A stretch of 64,000 nt of DNA, from contig NC_092042.1 in assembly GCF_003086295.3 (NCBI RefSeq), positions 42,083,419-42,147,418 on the forward strand, read 5' to 3'. Positions 33,690-44,729 of the stretch are shown piece by piece. Each line of letters begins with the position of its first letter. Position 1 is the stretch's first letter. Source of the stretch: Arachis hypogaea. Taxonomy: Eukaryota > Streptophyta > Magnoliopsida > Fabales > Fabaceae. Position numbers and translations under genes: made by a program. The notes under the pieces are model-generated. The model did no database searches. It worked only from the letters and a program-made list of their open reading frames with translations, and had not been told where the DNA came from.

Positions 33690-34499
33690 GGTTCTTGCTC
33701 ATTTAATGCTTTACATAAGATATATAGCACGTTGTTTTCGGACAACAACCTATTTTAGCGTAATAACATCTTTGATTCATGTCATAAAAAATTGAGTAAA
33801 TTTTTATGTTAGCAGTCAAAGGTCTAATACAATTCTTTTTTTTTATTTAAACTTGAGATCAGCTATATACCGAAATATAACATAAATAAAGGTTTTTTTT
33901 AATATGTTATTAATTTTAAATTTTTTTACCAAAATACCATCTTTTTGAAACTATTTACTCATGTGTCAGCATTTTACCATGGTGATATCATGGGTGTTTT
34001 TTTTTCCCGCAATCTTGAAACGCCAAAGAAAAATAGTACCATTCAATACCAAATGCTGAACGCTTTAGCGCCTTCTACTTGGAAACACTGATTGGGAGCA
34101 CGTTTTTCACACTGAAATCAATAAGTGCAAAAGCGCCTCGAGCGAGGTGGACAAATAATGTACAATTTTGATTTATACAACATAATTAATAATTAATATA
34201 AATATAATATTATATATATAACTCTAACTAAGTTTAATAACATAAACAAATGATAATTGAAACTTAAATGTAAGAGTATTATTGACCAAAATACTATATT
34301 TGATCATAATTGGAATGATTGAATCATTAAAAGGATTATTTTTTATTATTTTTATCCATTTTTTAGTATTAAAACCATCAGATTTGATTGTATGCTTGTA
34401 TTAAATTTGGGTTAAAAATAACAAAATAAAAATTTTCATGGAATTGGAACAATTCTGTTAACATTTATATTATTTTATTGATGTCTGAGATAAATTTAA
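33690..34499. other. AT-rich stretch, possible LINE 5' flank
   Basis: No gene seen. The first part (ttcttgctcatttaatgc, 33693 onward) resembles ccttgctcatttaacac at 29557-29573 on the far side of the CACTA-like element and may belong to the LINE 5' region. The rest is A/T-rich with poly-T runs. Confidence 0.4.
34491..34499. repeat. Left 9-bp target site duplication of the MULE
   Basis: taaatttaa, repeated exactly at 39626-39634. Confidence 0.92.
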
Positions 34500-34752
34500 G
34501 AGTAAAGGACATTTTCGTCCTTGACCTTTTTTTGTGGACATTTTCGTCCTCAAGCAATGAAAAATAGATTAAAGCCCCTGACCGTTGAAAAACGTGGACA
34601 TTTGTGTTCCTCCGTTGATTTACTCCGTTTCCACTCAACGGAAAAGGCTGAGGTGGCACGTAACGGAGGCCACGTGGCATTGGGGCAAAAAGTTATAGGA
34701 CATATAAGTCCCTGGAGACGAAAACGACGCCGTTTCGTCTCCTCCCCCAATC
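34500..34752 (+). repeat. Left TIR of the MULE
   Basis: 253 bp, ending at cccccaatc. It includes a 29-bp dyad at its inner part (34714-34742, arms ggagacgaaaac and gttttcgtctcc-like), a CACGTGGC box (34669-34676) and two copies of ggacattttcgtcct near the end. TIRs of MuDR elements hold the promoters and transposase-binding sites; the exact sites here are not known. Confidence 0.92.
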
Positions 34753-35152
34753 AACACAGTTGAATCCCCATATACAATACCCAGCAGACCCACAGTTGAG
34801 TGAAAGAATTACAGAAAACCCTAGCCCAAACGATCAAACTCTTGCGTCTCTATTTCTCCCTCCAAAACATACAACACGTAGAAGAGCAAAAGGCCAGAGG
34901 TGATCGCTGGTGGCAGAGGCTGAGGAGAAGCTTCGTCTGAGGTCGTGGCTGGTGTCTTCGTCACAAGGTAAGATTGTTATGCTTAGCTAGGAATGCAATG
35001 TGTTTGCATGTTTACAGAGTAAGAAAGAAAGTGAAGGGTGTATTGCATGCTGTGTAGGATTAGGGGGAGGAATTGTGTTCGGGAAATGTAGTGTCTTCCA
35101 TATGTTGTGGTGTTTCCTTTTTTAATCCTAGTTCTGCAGTGGTCAATTTCAG

Positions 35153-38100
35153 ATGGTTGACGTGTTTGTGGTTCCGGTCTTTCATCATGGAGGGAACTTC
35201 GTAAGAGGAGTTGGTGGAAAAATGGTTTATCAGAATGGAAAGGAGGAGAGGTTCCCTGAGATGGACCTAGACTTTGTGAATTTCGGAGACCTAGTGACAC
35301 TATTTAAGGGTTTGGGCTACCAGTCATATAAGGCAGTATACTGGTATGATCCATCGAGCACTGAATTTGAATTCGAGATGAACATATTGACTGGGGATGT
35401 CGGGATCAATGCAATGCGAGAGAACCTAATGAAGCACCCAGGGCGAGGTGAGTTCCATATATACTTTGACCATCCTGTCGACGAGTCGGAGGTTGTTCAG
35501 GATGCTGCCCAGGACAGAGACACTGCAGGGGAGGTGGATGAAACTGCAGAGGAAGTGAATTCTTCCTCTTCATCTGATGACGGGTACGAAAGCACAGAGG
35601 ACATCTTGTACAAACCTCCACCGGCTGGAATTGAGAGTGACAACAGTGAGAGTGACAGCAATGGTGGGGTCACTGCTGGGAAGAGAAAAAGATGTGTGAA
35701 GGGTAAGAAGAAGGTAGTTACTCCTAAGAAGAAGGTAAATACCCCTAGGAAGAAGGTAGTTACACCAAGGAAGCAAGGGAAGAAGAAAAGACAATTTCGC
35801 ACAAGGGTTAATGAAAGAGGGGAAGGGAGTGGGAATGGGCCTGATGCACGTGATGAAGCAGGGGATCAAGGACCTAATGTCCAGTCGGATTATGCAGTCG
35901 GGGGTGGGTTTTATGTCAGTGAGCTCCCAACGGAGGTGGAGGAGATAATGTTTGAGTATGAGTCTGAAGACTTACATACTCCCATATCATCTGATGATGA
36001 AGGCAGAGGTGAAAAGTTTCCAGAGTTTAATGATGAGTATGCTCATGGTGAGGGCAGGTTTGAGCTAGGAACTAGGTTTGCCACTGTAGACAGGTTCAAG
36101 GAGGTAGTTAAGGATTGTTTCATCGCTGAGGGTCGGGAAGTGAAATGGATAAAAAATGACAAAGAGAGAGTGAGAGTGGGGTGTGGGGATAAGGAATGCC
36201 CTTACTTGGTTCACTTGTCATACAACAAAAGTCTGCAGTGTTATCAAGTGAAGACCTACCATCCAGAACACACTTGTGCAAGGGATTTGGGCAGCAACGC
36301 TGCTGATCAACACTGGCTAAGTAAGAAGATTGAAAAGCGGATGTCCACCCAACCACACATGAATACAAAGGAGGCTACTGATTTTCTTAAGGAGGACTTT
36401 GCCCTCTGTCCCCATCCTAAAATGGTTTATAGAGCAGTGAAGGAGGCTAGGGAGAAGATCCAAGGAAATGAAAAGGAACAATACAAGAGATCCAGGGATT
36501 ATTGTGAGGAAATACTTAGGAGCAATCCAGGCTCATCAGCCAGGCTTGAGCTCATGCCAATTCCAGATGGTCCCCCTGTTTTTGATAAACTATACATTTG
36601 CCTAGAGGCCTGCAAACAAGGTTTCAAAGATGGTTGTCGTCCCCTGTTGCATTTGGATGGGTGCTATCTGAAGACATATTACGGTGGTTGGCTTCTAGCA
36701 GCAGTTGCTCAGGATGCAAACAACTAATTCTATGTTGTTGCCTATGGAGTGGTTAGGGCTGAGACTAAGGAAGCCTGGAAGTGGTTTCTGACCAATCTGC
36801 AAGGGGACATAGGAGACGATGCTAACCATGGCTGGAACTTCATTTCAGACCAACAGAAGGTAACTCCAGTTTATGGTTATTGTCATTGCTCTGCATTTGG
36901 TTTAGATCATTTATAATTTGTTGATAATATTCATTGCTACCTACTTGGTTAATTTCATTGCTGTGTGGTTGATTATGTTGTGGCCAGGGTTTGCTGCCTG
37001 CGTTGAAGGAGGTCATGCCTCATGCTAAGCTCCGCAATTGCATTATGCATATGTGGAAAAACTTCATTAATCGTTACAAGGATCTGTACATTCGACAAGT
37101 TGTGTGGGAGTGTGCCAGGTGCACGACTGTTGCTGAGTTCAAGGAATGCATGGAGAAGTTGAAGACAGTTAACAAGGGTGCCTGGGAGTACCTCAGCAAA
37201 TTTGAACCTGAGACATGGGTGAAGGCTTACTTCTCCCATGGGCCAAAAGTGGATAACCTCACAAACAATATGTGTGAGGTTTTTAATGCAAAAATAGTAA
37301 GCTATCGCTGCATGCCTATCCTAACCATGTGTGAAGAAATCAGATGCTATCTCATGAGGCGGATGGTGAATCATAAACGGGTCTTGGAGAATCACTCAGG
37401 GAGGCTAGCACCAGTTCAGGAAAAGAGGATGGAGAAGCTGTTAAACCTAAGCACCAAATGGACGGCTGAATGGGTTGGTGATAATGAACGAAAGAGGTTT
37501 GAGGTTTCTCGAAAAGGAACTAAGGTGGATGTGGACCTTATTAGGCACAGTTGCTCATGCAATCGATGGCAACTGACTGGTAACTCCTATACAGTACTTG
37601 GTCCAGTTTCATTGCTATGTTGATATGAATTTCCTTTACTGTTACTTTGGTTATATTACTCACATTCGCTGCATTACCTTAGGCATGCCCTGCTTACATG
37701 CATTTGCTGCCATAAGGAAGAGACATGACACACCTCAAGACTATGTTCACCCTTGGCTATGCATGGAGTCCATTAGGAGGACATATGCACACTGTATTAA
37801 GCCTATTCCAAGTCCAGAATTTTGGGTTGGAACTGAGTTCTCGAAGCCAGACCCACCTATTATCAAAAGGCCAATTGGACGGCCAAAGATTCATAATAGG
37901 CAAAAGGATCCGGCTGAGCCACTCATGCAAGAAGGAAAACTGAAAAGGTCATTCGTTGTATCCTGCAGCAAGTGTGGTGAGAATGGTCACAACTACAAAA
38001 CATGTAAAGGAGCCCCTTCCAACCCAAACTGGAAGCCGAAGACAAGGCGCCCTAGTAAGAAATCAGCTACTGCCTCTCAGGCACTGATTGTGCTTCCACT

Positions 38101-38540
38101 GTCACAATCTGCTCCAGGTTCAGAGGTAAGAACCCTATAGTGATTACTCTGTCTTAGTATTAGTACTACTAAGGTTAGGGATTAATCTGTCTTAGTATAA
38201 AAATAGTTAAGGACTACCATGTCTGATTACTGATATGCCTAGGGACTATTCTGTATTAGTACTGCTAAGCTTAGGGACTAATCTGTCTTCCTAATACTAC
38301 TCTGTTCACATCTTACATGCATATTTGCAGGATGCATCCAGCAGCCAACCAGTCAGCTCCCCAAACCCCACTGTTGTGGAATCACCTGCCACAAGCAATC
38401 CACCTATGCCACAAGCTCCAACAAGGGTGACAAGATCCACACTTATCATTTCACCTTCAGGGCCAACAACTACTCAAACCAGGCCACCAGCCCCAACCAT
38501 AGGCCGTCCATTTAAACCTCCAGATAAACATGGATGTTAA
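35153..38540 (+). pseudogene. MuDR-type transposase gene with one nonsense codon
   Basis: Four exons with standard borders: 35153-36859, 36988-37579, 37683-38125 and 38331-38540, together 983 codons. A N-terminal domain common in legume MuDR proteins is followed by an acidic stretch, a basic KKKV.TPRK repeat (about 183-215, probable nuclear signal or DNA contact), the MuDR DNA-binding domain (about 300-365), the MULE catalytic domain with Asp in LDGCYLK (about 501), Asp in WNFISDQQK (566) and Glu in NMCEVFN (666), a SWIM zinc finger CSC...MPCLHA (about 758) and a CCHC knuckle CSKCGENGHNYKTC (about 861). Codon 525 is TAA inside DANN-FYVV, where related proteins have Gln (CAA), a single C-to-T change. 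All other catalytic residues are intact. It cuts and moves the element via the TIRs. Confidence 0.92.
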
Positions 38541-38716
38541 CTAAACAACTTTTTTGGATGACTAATGCAATGGTATGTTATGTATTAGGGAATCAATTTT
38601 AATTTCCTCCACATCTTACACAACAAGTACAGGGCAATACAATCATCAATCATATAAATAACACTGAATTCACCTATAATTGCTGCAACAATATTACACA
38701 CTTTTTGATTCATTTG
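38541..38716. other. Short spacer between the two convergent MULE genes
   Basis: About 175 bp separate the stop codons of the transposase and the GRF gene. AT-rich; likely holds both polyadenylation regions. Confidence 0.6.
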
Positions 38717-39294
38717 TCAACTCTTACAACTTAGAACAACAAAAATCAACACAATGACAATGACACAGATACACCATCTTATTGGCTTTCTTTTCATCTC
38801 TAGAGCTAATATCCTCTTCTCCAAGCAACTTATCCTCATTTCCATGTCCTGCTGCCTGTGATAATCTTCTACATCTACAGATTCCTTCTCTCCCATATAC
38901 TTTGTTGCTGTCAATCCAAGTCCAGCAATGTGCTCATCAAGCCACACAAAAAATTTGCAATACGGTTGTCTTGCCTGCAGCAAATCAACCCACATAATTC
39001 AAACCCTAAAAATTAGTAACCCTAACAAATCTTCAACCAAACGTGCATCACATTTCGTTTTCATACCTTGTAAAAGGGACAGCCCAGAAACAATCTATCC
39101 GGATTGCTTCGGGTCTTCGACATGAAAAGGACTGCGTTTTCTCCACAGAAGCACTTTGGTGAGACGCCATGTTTGCTGTCTTTCTCCTTAGGACGCGAGC
39201 TCGAGGCCACCGGACCTCCCCCTCTTCTCCAGCTGGATGATACCCCTTCAGATGCCATGGAAGGAGGAATTTCCTTTCTGCCACAACTCCCCAC
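38717..39294 (-). CDS. GRF zinc-finger protein with C-terminal membrane segment
   Basis: Two exons on the minus strand, 39294-39067 and 38974-38717, joined at a gtatga donor and a ctgcag acceptor in phase 0, give 161 residues. Residues 48-90 form a GRF-type zinc finger: Cys48-x-Cys50, SKTRSNPDRLFLGCP with Cys72, Cys82 and FFVWLDE. A charged coiled-coil follows (about 112-139, MEMRISCLEKRILALEMKRK) and the protein ends in a hydrophobic helix WCICVIVIVLIFVVLSC (143-159). GRF fingers bind single-stranded nucleic acid in characterised proteins. The gene is inside the MULE, starts next to the right TIR and faces the transposase gene, the same plan as mudrA/mudrB in maize MuDR, although it is not related to mudrB. 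The frame is open throughout. Function in transposition is not known. Confidence 0.85.
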
Positions 39295-39350
39295 TACACC
39301 TACTGTGCCGTCACTGTGCAGACCAGGGGTGAGGGAAGACGAATTTCAAA

Positions 39351-39625
39351 GATTGGGGGAGGAGACGAAACGGTGTCGTTTTCGTCTCCAGGGACTTATA
39401 TGTCCTATAACTTTTTGCCCCAATGCCACGTGGCCTCCGTTACGTGCCACCTTAGCGCCAACTGTGCCACTTCAGTCTTTCCCGTTGAGTGGAAACGGAG
39501 TAAATCAACGGAGGGACACAAATGTCCACGTTTTTCAACGGTCAGGGGCTTTAATGTATTTTCCATTGCTTGAGGACGAAAATATCCGCAAAAAAAAAGG
39601 TCAGGGACGAGAATGTCCTTTACTC
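39351..39625 (-). repeat. Right TIR of the MULE
   Basis: Inverted counterpart of 34500-34752, about 20 bp longer because of an insertion near 39455-39480. It carries the matching 29-bp dyad at 39361-39389. Confidence 0.92.
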
Positions 39626-40779
39626 TAAATTTAAAAATAAAAAATTTGTTTTTATTAGTAGCGTATGAACTTTTTTTTTTGTTTTAATATACTAATAAGA
39701 ATCTAGCTTCCATAAAACTATAATAATACATCTTTGCTTTCACAAATTTATACTTTTCGATTATGAGTAAATGACATACATTGAAGTTCAAGGTTATAGA
39801 TTTTGTTGGTTTCGACTTTTTTTTTTTATCTATTTAAAGATTTCTAGATTTTTTATTTTATTATTATTATTAATTCAATATGTTCAATCCAGTAATCATT
39901 GTTTATTTAATTATTTTTATTTTCCTTTGAGTACACATGGAGTGCATGAGGTTTGAATTGTAATAGTACAATATGAAATGCAGGTTATTGACTTATTGTA
40001 TTTATGTTTTGATTTTTTTAGTTCTTTTTGTAAATAATGGATTAAGTACCTTTTATGGTATGATATAAGAATTTAGATCACATGTTTTCGGTTTGTATAA
40101 AGATTCATTCGTATTCTTTTTATTTTATATATGAATATAGATTTGGTTATTTTTGCATTAAAATAAATAAATAAATTTTACAATATGAATATATATTCAT
40201 GAGTAGCTGGTGTTATATAATTTTTTTTTTTTTGAAATTTAATTCCTGTTATGGTTTATTGTAAATACAATTTTATCACATAACGAAATTGTTAATTCTT
40301 CATGTATAATATGTAAGTACCAAAGAGATCTCACAATATTATATGATTATTATATATTGTGTTCATTTATTTTGTTTATTATTTTTGTGCTATATAAGCA
40401 TTTGATTTGTTACACAAGAAAATTAATAATAATTTGTATTATTATATCCATTTATTTTTAAATTTTAAAATAAATTAGTTGAATATTATATTATTAAAAT
40501 AATTTTTTTTCTAAAATTAACTTATTTATTTTAGAACATTAGGAATATGATAACATGTAATTCATATGAATATTGGTTACTTTAAAAGAGGGTTTATATT
40601 TGGCCAAATCATATGTATATATTAATAATAACTATATACATCGATGATTAAAATGAACAAATACTTATTATTTATATAGACAATAATCAGACCAAAGGAA
40701 GTTTATTATTTAACCAAATAATAAGTTAATAACCATTGAACTTTATATCGATTTTTTATTTAATTGTGAAATCACTAAT
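39626..40779. other. AT-rich intergenic stretch
   Basis: Right target duplication of the MULE (39626-39634), then very A/T-rich sequence with poly-T runs. No gene or repeat identified. Confidence 0.5.
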
Positions 40780-41752
40780 CAGTTCAAAAGAGCAAACCTA
40801 ATTAGTCAACATCTAAATGGTGAGATAAGTCAACCGGACTTAACTAATCTCAATCCATAGGTCTTATTCGCTAATGAAAATGAGATTAATTAAAATTTTT
40901 AAATTATCGATCACCTCAAATACTCAATTCCAAGTCAAGAGTGTAAAAATCTACCCTAAAACTAAGAGAAACATTTTCACAAACACTTAGAAGGTATAAA
41001 AGTAAAACATGATAAAATTGCAAGAATAATAAAATCTAAAACTATAAAATGCAAGAAAGCAATAACAACAATTAAAAAGAGTAACAATAAGCATGAAAAT
41101 ATAAATTGCATTAAAGAAAATTAAAATTTAACAAGAGTTCATAAAAATGAGAGTAACAAAATAAAGAAAATAGCAAATAAAAGTACAAGAATTAAGATGC
41201 TAGAACAATAAAGAGTCAAGAAAACTAAATCAAAACAAGAATTAAAAACCTAAACTAATGGAAAAACTAAATCTATAACTCTAATTTTTAGAGAGAAGAG
41301 AAAGCATCTCTCTCTAGAATTCTAACCTAAAACATGGCCTCAACTATATATTAATGGCTTCCCACTGATCCTCCTTGAGAATAGCTTCAAATACTTCAGA
41401 AATGAGTTAGATTGGGTCCATGAAATTCTTGAAATCGTGACTCACGAGTTTACTTAAGTAAATCACGTGCTGCTTTCTTCATGAATTCTCCACTTTTGCA
41501 TGCATTTTCTCCACTCTTTCAAGCCATCCTTGCCTTCTAAGCCTAGAATCATTTAACAAACACATCAAGGTATCGAATGGAATTAAAGTGAATTAAATTT
41601 AGCAATTTAAGAGCTTAAAAGTATCTTTTTAATCATTAAGCACAATAAGGAGAAATTTACAAAACTATGCTATTTCAGTGAATAAATGCAAGATAGGTTG
41701 ATAAAATCCACTCATTTCAACCCAAAATTTACCATTAAATTGTGGTTTATCA
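40780..41752 (-). repeat. Truncated LTR of the tgataaacc family (minus)
   Basis: Starts TGATAAACCACAATTTAATGG-like on the minus strand at 41752 and runs through the family landmarks: cattcgataccttgatgtg, a gagagag/ctctctc hairpin near 41289-41317, and a downstream AT-rich U5. The far end is lost near 40780. It abuts the X-type repeat. Confidence 0.65.
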
Positions 41753-41756
41753 TGTA

Positions 41757-43435
41757 CGTAGACCACGCTCGCGTACGCGAGAGTACTGGACAGAACCATT
41801 TACCCACGTTGCATAACACTACCACATACGCATGACTGCTAGATTTTCAAAAAGCTGATATGTTGTAGAAATTCAATTTTTTAACCCAAACTTTGAACTT
41901 TCATAACTTTTTATACAAAAATCTTTCTTCAACCATTCTTGAACCATTGGAAAGATCATTGATTAAATTTTTATAAAAATATAATTTTGTTGAATTTTCA
42001 ACTCCGAGAACTGAGTTACAACCTGCTAAAATTAGCCAAAAACTAATTTTTACCTAAAAACATAATTTACCAATTTTCAAGAGGTTCACAAGTCACATCA
42101 GTTTTCTACATCAATATAATACATCCCAACTATCCCGACTCACTCCTTTACTATTCATCTAGTTCAAGCCTATTTAATTTACACATTACAATTCTAAATC
42201 ATCATTTTCACACCTCAAATTTCATGCATAAACATTCAATTCATTCCATTAATTTACCAAGCTTACCTTTCATGCCCTCAGGCCTAAAATTCATGGCCTC
42301 CAACCTAACATTCATCAATTTAACTCATAAAACATAAATATACAATCACCTCCAAAATCAAATTCAACGATTCATCAATTACAACAATTCAATTCCAACC
42401 CAATTATAAAATTCAAACTTATTCCTAGGGGCATCTAGCCTAAGACTTCATATCACATTACGTGGTATTTAAATAAAACTTAAATCGTACCTCTAGGAAG
42501 CCAAAATCAAACAATTCTTAAATTTCAGCAAGTTTAGGCTCCAAGTTTACCTTCACCAAGCTCAAGCACCACCAATAATCAAATTAATGCCATTAATACT
42601 AATCTACATTATTTTCACATAACATACACAATATTTAATCACTAGGACTTCATAAAATATCATGAAAACATGAGAAAAGTAGCTCTTACCTTTATCTACT
42701 AAAATTGGTGATGAATCCTAGTTAGAATTCAAGCTAGTGCTCTTCTTAAACATAAGAATCACCAAGTTTCATAAACAAACAAGCCAAAAATATGATTCTC
42801 ATGAGAAAAATAAGACTATAATTTGGTGAGGAAGATTCTTCCAAAAGTTTTAGATAGAAATGAAGAGGAGGAGACAAGTTTCGGGTGGCCACAAACGGTA
42901 CGGCCATCGGAGCTTCGAAAAGAAAATTATGAGAGATTGAAGATCAAGGAATTTAGGTTTCTCACTCTCTTCTTCTCCTATCCGTTCCTCCCTCACTCTC
43001 AATAGGAACTGTGCTGAACTTGGTGAGTTTGGAGTGTTATATATATATATATATATATATATGTGAGTTTGGACTTAACTTGGGTCCAGTTCACTCGTTT
43101 TAGCCCATTGACTCAATTTTGAGGTAAAACCTTTAAGATTAGTGATTTAATTTGTATTTAATTATTTTTACTTTTCCAAGAATTTTAATTTCTTAACTTT
43201 CTTCACTCATAATTAATCTTTTTCACTTGTATTACCGAGTAGATTTAAGCCGGTACTGTCGGTTAATTTACCAATACGCATTTTTCTGAAATAATTTACA
43301 TTTTTCCACTCAAAAAAATTCTCCGAATCTAAATATCATCGTTAAAGTTTTAAATTATAACTTCTAAATCTTTTCAACTCTTTTGACCATATTTAATTAA
43401 TTTTTTATTTAATTACCGTTTAACCAGGTTTTACA
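41757..43435 (-). repeat. Decayed X-type LTR (minus)
   Basis: On the minus strand it begins TGTAAAACCTGG at 43435, has an AT-rich lead, a leader-like part with gggctaaaacgag and ggacccaagttaagtcc, an exon-like Ser/Arg-rich stretch (42830-43010), and a CpG-type motif at 41757-41795 (tcgcgtacgcga). The order matches repeat X (14270-15860). No reliable coding frame. Confidence 0.5.
43038..43062. repeat. (AT)n tract
   Basis: About 12 AT units within the X-type LTR. Confidence 0.9.
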
Positions 43436-44459
43436 CCCTGCATGACATGGCAAACCCCTGTCTTGACCTCTAGGGTGCGTTGCATGCCCTCCTTGTCGTG
43501 GCACGCCAGCTTTACTTCTTCTCTAGGGTGTTTCACGCCTTTATCATGGCGTGGCACGCCTTGCTTGCTTGCTTAAGGGGCGTTACATGCCTCCTAGTAG
43601 CGTGGCATGCTTGTTGTGCTGCATGATTTGCATGGCTTTGATCTTTATATACTTTGATTGCATGCTTTGCCCTATGCCTTTCCTTTTGATTGTACTTTCT
43701 TGGCTAATTGATTTTCTTCTCCTAATCATGTATTTCTTTGAAAAATACTTAAAAAACATGTTAGTAGCAAATGATACTTAAAATGATAAGATTAGAAGAA
43801 GAAGAATCTATGATTAAATCTAAGAAAACAGGAAATTAAGGTAAGAAAAAGTACTAAAAGTACGAACGCATCATAATAACAAACTTAAAACTTTCATTCT
43901 CTTCGAACAAGAGAAAAAAGAAAATGAATTGGATCTAATGAAGAAGAATTGAATCCCCCTAAAAGCTCATGTCCTTATTAACAATGGGGTTTAATAGCCT
44001 TGTGATCACAAATAGACTTTTCTTTCTTAACGAGTCTTGAAGTCTTGAGAGCGAAGAGTTCTCAAAAGCTTAAGTTCAAATGGTATTATGAGATCCCTTT
44101 TCTTAATTTTTGGTTGATCCTTGAATTATTTTAATTCTTATTTTCGACGAAGAGAGATATTTCAATTGTTAACCTTAAGTGCTTTGTCTCAAGGCGGCTC
44201 TTGTTAACCCGAGCCAGTTATTCTAAATTATCGGGTGATAAAATACCCTTTGAATCTACTTATCTAAACCTCTCATTGGTCAATAAACACCACATGCACA
44301 TAACTGGGCTCTAGCCGTTGATGCTCAGAGCTTTGTTATTCTTTGAATCTCTTTTGATCTCTTCATACTTCTTTCTTTGTTGCTTTATCTTTTCTCTCTT
44401 TTTCTTTTTCTTTTCAATTCAAGGATCTTCTTAGAATATTCAGAGATCTTATAATCTAA
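43436..44459. other. Repeat-like stretch without genes
   Basis: Begins with several ggcgtggcacgcc-like motifs (43440-43620), then AT-rich sequence. Probably old LTR material. No supported gene. Confidence 0.4.
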
Positions 44460-44729
44460 AACTTTATTTTTTGGGTTGTATATATGTATATGTATATTCT
44501 GGCCAGCCTTTGTTTCGCAGGTTGAGTCTAGAGTTTGGTTATAATTATCCATTAGAATTCTGTATATATCTGTCTTTTGATTTTATTTTGATTGTACCCA
44601 TTTTCTTTCAAGACTTCTAGCTATATTATCCTTGTTATATATGTATGTATTTTACTTTTAGAAGTCGTAGCGTCTCGCCACTTCTGATTTACATCCTAAA
44701 CGTAAAGCTCTGTGTAATAAAGTGTTACA
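44460..44729 (+). repeat. 3' end of an X-type repeat
   Basis: Matches the last 270 bp of X copies 1 and 2 (ttctggccagcctttg, cgcaggttgag, cgtaaagctctgtgtaa) and ends gtgttac at 44728. Confidence 0.65.

Larger units (their letters stand above)
34500..39625 (+). mobile_element. Complete MULE (Mutator-like element) with two genes
   Basis: About 5.1 kb with long terminal inverted repeats (34500-34752 and 39351-39625, both starting gagtaaaggacattctcg-like text at the outer ends) and an exact 9-bp target duplication taaatttaa at 34491-34499 and 39626-39634, diagnostic of Mutator-type transposition. It carries a MuDR transposase gene on plus (35153-38540) and a GRF zinc-finger gene on minus (38717-39294), transcribed toward each other from the two TIRs. 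The TIRs still match closely and both genes keep their splice sites, so the insertion is fairly young. Confidence 0.95.

Noticed and set aside
35406..35869. Minus-strand frames inside the MULE transposase exon 1
   Set aside because: Shadow frames of a purine-rich coding strand; the plus-strand protein has clear domains.
34500..39625. A host FAR1/FRS-type gene and a host GRF gene
   Set aside because: TIRs and an exact 9-bp TSD enclose both genes, so they belong to a transposon.
43551..43781. Small hydrophobic frame in the ggcacgcc-rich stretch
   Set aside because: Compositional; the region looks like decayed LTR material.
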